A DNA stretch of 64,000 nt. Source: Alopecurus myosuroides (Eukaryota; Streptophyta; Magnoliopsida; Poales; Poaceae). The stretch is from positions 437,994,515 through 438,058,514 of the forward strand of contig CM054059.1 in NCBI GenBank assembly GCA_028641055.1, written 5' to 3'. The notes under the pieces were generated by a model. It saw only the letters and a program-made list of their open reading frames with translations, was not told the origin of the DNA and ran no database searches. A program made the translations under genes and the position numbers. Of the stretch, positions 56,161 through 64,000 are shown one piece after another (position 1 is the stretch's first letter; each line of letters begins with the position of its first letter).

Positions 56161-56172
56161 TGGTATCAGAGC
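56161..56172 (+). other. Primer-binding site (initiator tRNA-Met)
   Basis: TGGTATCAGAGC directly follows the LTR end (spacer AT). It is complementary to the 3' end of plant initiator tRNA-Met, as in nearly all copia elements. Confidence 0.9.
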
Positions 56173-56213
56173 CTCGTCTCTTATTTTTGGGCTTACCGCC
56201 TAAGAGTTATAGT

Positions 56214-57580
56214 ATGGTCAACGGAGGGGAAGACGTCAAGCCCGTGGCACAAGTCACTGTGGATGATCTCAAGGAAATGAAAGATTCCTTGACCTCATCC
56301 ATGGATGCCAAAATGACGGAGTTGCATGATTTAATGATGTAACTCTTGAAAGCCAAGTGCCCGGAATCTTCATCTTCTATTCCTTCAGAAGAAATTCCGG
56401 AGAATAAGAAAGGTAAGGAGGAGGGTGGAGGAACTAAAAATGAATCTATTTCCTATAATAACAAAACTTCTAAGGGAACGAATGAGAAGGAAGGGTACCA
56501 CATTGTCGAAGGACGATACTATCCCGATCCTCCTATCCCACATCCTCATATTAACCCTAGAGGCAAACCTCCTATAGATGCACATTCTTTTAGTCAATGG
56601 CAATATTACATGAAAAATCATTTAAACTCTTGTTGTATTGAGCTTTGGAGGCTCGTTCAAGATGGATACAAGCCTCATGACTCCAAGAACTTGACAAGAA
56701 GAGAAGTGGTAGATTGCCAACTCAACTACACCGTATTGTCGATGATTCAACAAGACGTGGATCCAAACCACATGCCTCACCTTCAACAATTATCCACCAC
56801 CAAAGAAACATGGGATTATCTTATCCACATTTTTTAGGGCAATGAAAGCATGAATAGGAATAGGTATGATACCTTGAGCAGTGAGGCCGAAGGGTTCTAT
56901 ATGCATGATGGTGAGAACCATGAGGACACATGCCGGAGATTCAAGACCCTTGCCACCGCCTTTAGTGGTCTTGGTGCCACTAATGTGGATTATGCTTGGA
57001 TCAAGAGGAAGTAAGTGAGTGCCCTCATGCCATTTGAGCCCGTGGACTTGAAGAGCCTTCAAGGAAGACACAACTATCATCTCATGACCTCAACTGAGGT
57101 GATGCAAGAGATGGCCTCTTTTCAAGTTCAAACTAAGCTCACTCACACTCGTGCTCGTGCTATTGGAATGCACAAAGGATCCTCCATTTCTTTGAAGGCC
57201 AAGGTTGTGACCAAGATGGTGGATCAACAAGATGAGGTTGCTTTGGGAGAAAACTTGTCTCCGCTAAATGATCGAGAGTATGATCCCGTGCTTAAGGATT
57301 ACATCGCTCTTGTAGTGTAAAAGTTATGTAAGAATCCTCCCAAGGCCAAAGCATATATTGAGGAGAAGAACAAGTCAATCTATGGAAAATAAGGGACTAA
57401 AAAATTGAGGGCTTGTTTCAATTGTCAAGACAAGTATCACTTTGTTGCTGAGTGCCCTTTCGAGAATAGGGAAAACCATGGAGGAAAGCTTGTTCTCAAG
57501 GATAAATCAAAGCTACCCAACAAGAAGCCCCACTTCAAGAAGAAACCCTTCATCAAGAAACCATCATAAAGATATGCCCT
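56214..57580 (+). pseudogene. SIRE/Maximus-like copia gag
   Basis: The frame starts MVNGGEDVKPVAQVTVDD after the primer site and is broken by several stops (56340, 56836, 57012, 57318, 57390). Recognisable parts are 'PHINPRGKPPIDAHSFSQWQ', 'KETWDYLIHIF' and the knuckle CFNCQDKYHFVAEC at about 57418, followed by Lys-rich 'KKPHFKKKPFIKK'. Gag packaged the element RNA. Confidence 0.8.
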
Positions 57581-57581
57581 A

Positions 57582-59738
57582 GTGACTCAAGAAGAGTATG
57601 ATTCTGGTGATGATGATGAAGAAGAAGAATCCACAAGTGAAGTGGCCACTATTGCTACTGCATCTTTGTCATCTCCATCACTTTTTGAATTCCACAATGA
57701 GAATTTACTCAACCTTCCGCAAAGTGCTTCATGGCAAAGGCCACCTAGGTATCATATTCCTCCAGCTCTAAGACTCAAAGTGAAAAGAATAACCTTGCTA
57801 GTCCTAGTGTTAAACATGAAATTGCTTCTTTGAGTCTATTTATGACTAACTTGCAAGGTGAGACCAAGAGGTACTTTGATCTTCTCATGAGCCAATTGGG
57901 AGAGGCCCAAGACGCTCTTGCGAAGAAATGTGAGACCGAGAGGGAATATTGCATTGAAAAGGGCTCCCTCTCAAATTCTCTTGAACAATAACATAAGCTT
58001 CGAGTATCTCTTGAAGAGAAACTTGAGACTATTGAAGAGTCACATAATGATTTGATTTTTGAACTCTCTAAAGAACGTGACTATGCAATTTCTAAATATA
58101 AAAGGGTTAAGAAGAAGAAGGTTGAGTTTGGGTTTGTTCATGACAAGCTAACCGATAAGCTAGAGAAGCTCACCAAGGCTCACAAGGACTTGGAGAGTGA
58201 ACACTATACCCTCAACAAGTCTTGTGAACAACTTCAAACTCAACTAGATCTATTCAATGTGCCTAGTACTTCTACTTCTTCTTGTGATCATGCAAATGTT
58301 ATTTAGGATAATGCTAGGTTATAGGAAGATCTAGCAAGAATCAAGCGCAAGGGCCCTAGTGTTGAGAAGGTTGTGGCTCCAAAGCTACAAGTGGTTGCTC
58401 TTGTACCACAAAATGGCAAGCAAGGTCTTGGCTATGTTGCCAAGAGAAAGAATGAGAAGACGAACATCAAGAAGAAGTCCAAGCTCGCACAAGCAAAGAA
58501 GAATGTTGGTGCGATTGGGATTGTCATTAGGGACAACACTACTCGTAGCAACTCCGCGGGAACTAACAATCCACACAATTTCTTATTTGTTGATTATTAT
58601 GATGTTGTGCAAGCTAAATATGTTGGTCCTATTGAGGGTTTCATTGATTACTCTATTTGGGTTCCAAAGACCCTTGGTGCTAACATGAGAGGACCCTCCT
58701 CGGGTCCTAACTCAAGTCAATGATTTCTTTTAGGACTATGCTTTCGGTGGTTTAAAATGGATACTTGATAGTGGGTGTACAGGTCATATGACCGAAGCAA
58801 GGCAGTTATGACGGAGTTGAGACCAAATATAAATCAAGCAACAATCACTTATGGAGGTAAGTAAAAATCTAAGGTAAAGGGTTTCAGAAAGGTGGTTTTT
58901 TCTCCTAATATCACCCTTGAAAAGGTCATGCTTATCGAATCCCTTGAATGCAATTTAATTTCAGTTCGTGCTTTAGGGAAGATGGGTTTCTCCGTCTTCT
59001 TTGATCCTAACAATGCAGTCATCATGTGGAGCAAGTCTCTCGATGTTTCTTACGTTGGGGATGTCAAAAATGAGTTCTATGTGGTAGACTTTTCGGAGTC
59101 AACCAACACTCAAACGATCTGTCTCTTTGGTAAGGCCGATGTGGGGTGGTTGTGGCATCGCCGCTTATCCCATGTCAACATGAAAACTTTGCAAAGTATT
59201 CACAAGGGTGGCCACATCCTCAGACTAAAAGAGAATGTTTCCTTTGCCAAAGATCGTGTGTGTAGGGATTGTGTTGAAGGCAAGATGCATGATTCTTCGC
59301 ATTCAAGCAAGATAATTATTTCATCAAAGAGGGTTTTGGAGCCTCTCCATGTTGACATCTTTGGTGTAGTGCCCGAGGCAAGTCTTGGAGGCAAGAAGTA
59401 TTGCTTGGTGATTGCGGATGACTATTCAAGATAAACTTGGGTCTACTTCTTCAAATTGAAGAGTGGGACTCAACAAGCCGTCATCAACTTCTCCAATCAA
59501 GTGCAACATCAACACAATCTTCCTATCTTGGCTATTCAGAGTGATAATGGCTCCAAGTTCAAGAACTACACTCTCAATGAGTTTCTAAGTGAATAGAGTA
59601 TTCGTCATCAATATTCCGCTGCATATACCCCTCAACAAAATGGTGTGGCCGAGAGGAAGAACCGTACACTCTTGGATATGTCTAGGACTATGTTGGCGGA
59701 GTTTAATTCTCCCCGATATATTTGGCCGAACCCATCTC
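57582..59738 (+). pseudogene. SIRE/Maximus-like copia pol: linker, protease, pre-integrase and integrase, cut by the gypsy element
   Basis: An acidic and coiled-coil linker (EEEESTSEVATI; KERDYAISKYKRVKKKKVEF) comes first. A protease follows, with WILDSGCTGHMT at about 58757. Then GAG-pre-integrase (ADVGWLWHRRLSHVNMKTL) and the zinc finger (CRDCVEGKMH), and the integrase core (HVDIFG, IQSDNGSKF, YTPQQNGVAERKNRTLLD). Stops at 58305, 58323, 59432 and 59596 show decay. The integrase reading is lost after FNSPRYIWP..., where the gypsy LTR begins (59743). RT and RNase H would lie beyond the right edge. Confidence 0.85.
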
Positions 59739-59742
59739 CACC

Positions 59743-60182
59743 TGACGTGGGGGTACCCAAGAGACCCTCCACTATAATCATACCCGGTGTGGCCCACTAA
59801 GGAGTGCCTCGGTGGACTCTGCGAGTAACTGCACGAACGCCCGTGGGGGAGATCTATGCAAAGCAGAAGGAAAGACTTAAGCAGCAAGAATAGGAAAGGA
59901 TAGGAACCGACTCAAAGTCGAGTCCACCTCATGTACGGCCCCTGAGACCCTGCTACCTATAAAAAGCACGGGAGGGTGTCACGAACGAGACAGACAACCA
60001 TAGATTCAGAGCTACACCAGATTCAATCTGCGAATAGCACCCCCTATAATCGATACCTTCCCCCACATCGGAATAAAATCCGGCGGGCAGTAACCCGTCA
60101 AGTCGAGAGTCCACCGACGCCTTATTCCCTCACGAAACCCCAGTCCCTCACCATAGGTATTGTTGATTTCACCCCCTCGACA
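59743..60182 (+). repeat. 5' LTR of the right-edge gypsy element
   Basis: It starts about TGACGTGGGGGTACCC, where the copia integrase homology stops. It contains a TATA box (CCTATAAAAAGC, about 59958) and ends CCCTCGACA immediately before the primer-binding site. The length of about 440 bp is plausible. The exact start is inferred. Confidence 0.75.
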
Positions 60183-60200
60183 TTGGCGCTGTCTGTGAGA
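60183..60200 (+). other. Primer-binding site of the gypsy element
   Basis: TTGGCGCTGTCTGTGAGA lies next to the LTR end. It is a variant of the TGGCGCCGTCTGTGGGA primer site common in grass Tat-type gypsy elements. Confidence 0.75.
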
Positions 60201-60779
60201 ACCTGTGGTGCTGGATCTGCGACTTCTTCGACTTCATCACCATCAGGCTGCAACCCGATGATCTAGGCGGATTCGATCCGTTTTGGGTCAATCGACTTCA
60301 CCAAGCACTCAGCAGGATCCCGTTCAGCGTTTTACTGCCTTAACGGGAGCATCGACCTCAGGTTTGGCGACCTAAATTTCCACGGGAGCCGCACATGAGT
60401 ATTACGCCTAGAAGACTCAGATCGGATTCGGCCGGTAGAAGCAACTGTGCTGGGGTTTTCGTTTCTCTCACTCGAAGAGGCGGACCCCGAGTACAGTTAC
60501 CCCATCAACCCTCTTATCCACTTCTCTGCAATGGCGAGATGCGTCGAGCGTTCATTCTCGGAGAGCGACAGAGAAGAGAAGATAACCGACCCACATAGGG
60601 CAACTAAGGTGACGCACGCGACCGAGGAAGACGACGGTGGAAGCAAGGAAGAGAGCGAGGAGGAACCATCAAAGTCCCTAGGAACCGATCTACAAGAACG
60701 ACGGACTCGGCGAGCTCCCTCCACCCGCCGGTTCCGGATCTGCGAGTAAAGGCAAGAGGGGCGAGGGACGCCCGAAGAT

Positions 60780-62448
60780 ACTCGTGTCACCGGAAAAAAT
60801 GGGGTTGGTCACCGTGCTAGTCGAGCAGGGTCTTCCCCTCCTAGTTGGAGCCACCCCAGTAGAATGGTTGGCTTACCGATGGAAGCTAGCCTAGCACAAT
60901 AAAAAACTGAACAAGATGTACAGAGAGCTGGATAACACGGGACTCCCAGAGATGCACTCGACGAAAGCTTTGGGCATCGGAGTGGAGAAATTGACCGCGC
61001 CCAAACGGCAGTCGCGAACAGCAAGCATGATGGAAGAGTTCATGAGAGGAACCCAAAAGGTGCTGGATTTAGATCACGACTAGAAAGAACCCAATCTGCC
61101 AGAAAGACTGACACCTAGAACGCCTCAGGAAAGGCTTCTGCGAGTCCAGACGTATCTAATATCCACAAAACCTGCGCCGGGTGATCCCCGCGGAGAAATA
61201 CACGAGGAGATTATGTGAGGCCTCATCATGGCTAGTGCAGAGCTAAAGGAGAAGCCCGCTCCACAAGCGGCCGCACCTGAGAAACCAGCAAAAGCAAAAA
61301 CCAAATCAGCCCGAGTGCAACATCACGACAAAGACCCAAAGACCTACGAGACCGACTCACTCAAAACAAAGTACATGTCACGCAGGGAAATAGGAGTAGA
61401 AGTACTACCACCAAGAACGACCAGGACTCGAGCAGAAAACTCGAGGTATGACTTGACTGATTCAGACGACGAGGAACTTTGTGGTCCTCCATTTTTTACT
61501 CAGGAGATCCGTCAGGCCAGGAAGCCGAAGCGATTCAAAATAACGGCTGAAACACCCAAGTACGATGGGGATCAAGAACCCGAGTCATGGTTAGATGACT
61601 ATCTATCCACGGTGAGATTCCAAAAGGGTAATAAGATGACAGTGATGCAATACATATAGCTACAGCTCGTAGGGGCGGCAAGAAAATGACTGAAAAGCCG
61701 GCCCAAGAACAATTACAGTTGCTGGGAAGATTTCGAGGTCGATTTCATCAAGAATTTTAAGTATAACTGCAAACGACCAGTAATAGTCGGGCAGTTAAAA
61801 GCTTGCAGACAATGTTCAGATGAGAACATTCGCGGGTACATACAAAGGTGGACCGCATTTAAAAACAACACGGAGGACATTTTGGACAAGATGACAATCG
61901 ACAACTTCAAAGATGGTCTCAGTCGGATGGACCTACGGGAATACATCGGCCGGGTCCGGGTGACAACAGTGAGCAAGCTCATGGAGGTAGCAAATAGTTG
62001 GGCGGAAGGTGAAGAATCAGCGCGCAACATCCACCCACCCTCACCCGAGGAAGATCGCATGAACACCTCCTACGCGCAAGAAGAAAACTGGAGATACAAC
62101 AATGACCCGAACAGGCAAAGAAAGCGCAAGACCCGGATATTCGACGAAATGGAACCCAAGTTAGTTGCAGCCAAGTTCCCCGGTGGTCGCAGCAACGACT
62201 ACCATAGACAGGGGCGCAAACATGGACAAGATCAGAAGTGCGAGTGGCAGCCAAGGAAGATTCGGGCAGATGGGTTACTGCCCGTGTCAATCGAGCAGCA
62301 ACTCGATGGGCCGTGTCCAAACCACATGTATGATGAGGACAACGGAGTCCACAGATCCAGTCACAAATTGAAAGACTACCGCGGGTTCACCCTCCTCGCG
62401 GAAGCAGCATATAGAAAACAGAGAGATACCGTACAAGCAGGGTTCTAG
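60780..62448 (+). pseudogene. Gypsy gag with multiple stops
   Basis: Recognisable parts are 'VGATPVEWLAYRWKLA', 'RFKITAETPKYDGDQEPESW', 'WEDFEVDFIKNF', 'ENIRGYIQRWTAFKNNTEDI' and 'CPNHMYDEDNGVHRSSHKLK'. These are the retrotransposon gag domain and the C-terminal region typical of this family. At least six stops interrupt one frame (about 60893, 61081, 61215, 61656, 61685, 62446), and most fall where Trp or Gln would be expected. The small upstream frame at 60447-60749 (acidic, 'EEDDGGSKEESEEEPSK') may be part of the same polyprotein. Confidence 0.8.
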
Positions 62449-62689
62449 GCTGTCCCAGGATCATTGGCGATAGGTGCACCACCACCACCGCTAGTACATG
62501 CAGTCGCCCAACCACTGCAACCTCAAGCACAGAGAGCACCCAGAGCGCAGCAGGCCGCATCAATACATCATCAATACAGAGAGGCCTACCCGGAGGAAGA
62601 TAGATACCCGGAGCCAAAAGGAAAATATTCATGATACAGAAAGGCGCCCCATCCAAAAGGAGTCAAAAACTCATCACCAGACAAGTGAA

Positions 62690-63980
62690 TCTGGCGGAAA
62701 TATCACCTCCTGCAACTCGCGACTTCTTGGACTGGTCCGACTCAGCAATCACCTTCTCCAGAGCTGATCACCCGCCCCGAGTTCCTTATCCCGGAAGGGC
62801 TGCGCTGGTACTCGAAGCTCAGATAGGAGGATATGATCTACATCGAGTATTCATGGATGGAGGAAGCGGAATCAACATCATCTACACAGATACGATGAAG
62901 GAGATGAACATACCAGTAAGCAACCTGAAGCAGTCGAGGAATTCATTCCACGGGGTTGTACCCGGGAAAGCAGTAAAACCCGTAGGCACAATAACGCTCA
63001 AAGTATTCTTCGGAGAAGGCAACAACTACAGGAAAGAGAAGCTCGACTTCTAGGTAGTCGACTGGCCATCGCAATACAACACAATACTCGGCAGAACAAC
63101 GTTCGTTAGGTTCATGGCAGTCCCCCACTATGCGTACCTGATGTTCAAAATGCCAGGACCTAAGGGAATAATCACAGTGCACGGAAATTATAAGCAGTCC
63201 GACAATTCTGACGTTGAGTTTAACAAAATATCGCAGTCATTCGGAATACTTCAAGAACTGGCAAACATAGCAGTCACGATAGATCAATTGATTCTACCCC
63301 TGGCCAAGAAAATAGTACCCGAAGTAGAAGACAACGTGAAGAAGGACATGATAGCATACCAGGTGTATCCAATTGACCCGGTAAAAACATTACTTGGGTA
63401 CCTCCTGACCGCCAGAGGCGTCGAAGCCAATCCAGTAAAAATTAAAGATATACCCTCAATGAAGAAACCCGTAAACCTCAAAGGATTACAATAGCTAGCG
63501 GGAAGAATAGAAGCACTCAGGAAGTTCAGAACAAAGCGTGAAGAAAAAACACTCCCCCTCTACAAATTACTGAAAAAACCATGCGAGTTCGAATGGACAC
63601 CCGAATCTAGGGAAGTCTTCCATGAACTCAAGCGAACCTTGTCGATTACTCCCGTCCTAGTGGAACCTCATGAAAAGGAACCAATGTACATATAGGCAAC
63701 AAGACATGTAGTAAGCATAGTACTAGTAGTCGTAAGATCCCAAGAAGAAGAGGCCACCTATAGAGTGCAGCGCCCGGTATATTACCTCAGTAAGGTACTA
63801 TCAAGATCCGAGCAGCGATACCCGAATTACGAGAATATGTCATATAGGGTCTACATGACGGCTAAAAAACTCAGGTGTTACTTACAAGAACACCCAATCA
63901 CCATGGTATCCATCGCACCTCTGTCAGACATACTCAACAACTGCAACAGAATAGGACAAGTGGTCAAATGGAGGACATAG
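62690..63980 (+). pseudogene. Gypsy protease and truncated pol
   Basis: Protease is seen as 'LEAQIGGYDLHRVFMDGGSG', then 'NTILGRTTFVRFMA'. The frame then passes from 'YPIDPVKT' straight to 'LLGYLLTARGVEANPVKIKD', so the RT fingers and palm with YVDD are missing. The RT thumb and RNase H follow (LYKLLKKPCEFEWTPESREV, RPVYYLSKVLSRSEQRYPNY, LQEHPITMVSIAPLSDILNN). Stops at 63051, 63492, 63694 and 63978. It cannot make an active polymerase. Confidence 0.85.
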
Positions 63981-64000
63981 CTTAGCCTGCGAGATATAAC

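Larger units (their letters stand above)
59743..64000 (+). mobile_element. Ty3/gypsy retrotransposon, 5' part, nested in the copia element
   Basis: It consists of 5' LTR (59743-60182), primer-binding site, leader with a small ORF, gag (about 60780-62450), protease and a shortened pol continuing off the right edge. Its gag and protease resemble the Tat-type elements elsewhere in the window. Many TAG/TGA stops and an internal deletion of the RT palm make it defective. Confidence 0.88.

Overview
The window is plant nuclear DNA, almost certainly from a grass of the Pooideae (wheat, barley, oat or Brachypodium relatives). The reasons are Stowaway MITEs of the CTCCCTCCG type, a tRNA-derived SINE of the Au type, grass-type Ty3/gypsy (Tat lineage) and Ty1/copia elements, very GC-rich captured exons, and plant-like introns. 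No bacterial, organellar or viral gene was seen. Species cannot be fixed from sequence alone. About two thirds of the window is transposable element, much of it nested.

Layout. 1-2248: 3' end of a plus-strand Tat-type gypsy element, with an antisense ORF and then the 3' LTR. 2249-5740: fragments of an LTR-like repeat, Stowaway MITEs and unassigned DNA. 5741-15905: a minus-strand Tat-lineage gypsy element with 3' LTR, an intact spliced antisense gene that has its own TATA box, and an intact 1414-codon pol. Its gag and 5' LTR are missing. 15910-18216: an hAT-like remnant interrupted by a minus-strand LTR-like repeat. 18217-19056: unassigned DNA plus Stowaway elements. About 19057-25495 and 33070-38763: two diverged copies of a direct segmental duplication. 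Each carries a two-exon minus-strand gene for an NYN-domain (PIN-like nuclease) protein with CCHC zinc knuckles and a proline-rich tail. 25524-27099: a Pack-MULE with long terminal inverted repeats, a perfect 9-bp target duplication and a captured, decayed and internally amplified SINA-like ubiquitin-ligase fragment. 27109-32543: low-gene DNA with a perfect 39-bp inverted repeat, a Tudor-like exon fragment and a Helitron 3' terminus. 38867-40645: a non-autonomous TIR element with an Ala/Pro-rich pseudogene. About 40985-49734: a minus-strand copia element with an Ac-like hAT transposase gene inserted in its reverse transcriptase. 49827-53856: a decayed LINE. 54920-59740: the 5' part of a SIRE/Maximus-like copia element, cut by a plus-strand gypsy element (59743 to the window end) that has lost its RT palm.

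How the parts work together. The only genes that look intact are the two NYN/zinc-knuckle paralogues (RNA-binding or RNA-cleaving type) and the sense/antisense pair of the gypsy element at 5.7-15.9 kb. The paralogue pair records several insertions in which the other copy preserves the empty site: an Au SINE, an hAT MITE, two Stowaways, and a 166-bp MITE that now sits in frame inside the coding exon of one paralogue.

The strongest candidate for something little described is the antisense gene of the Tat elements. It has a TATA box, a probable 5'-UTR intron and six coding exons that join in frame into a 906-residue protein. It lies convergent to pol. A second element at the left edge of the window shows the same TATA-plus-ORF arrangement.
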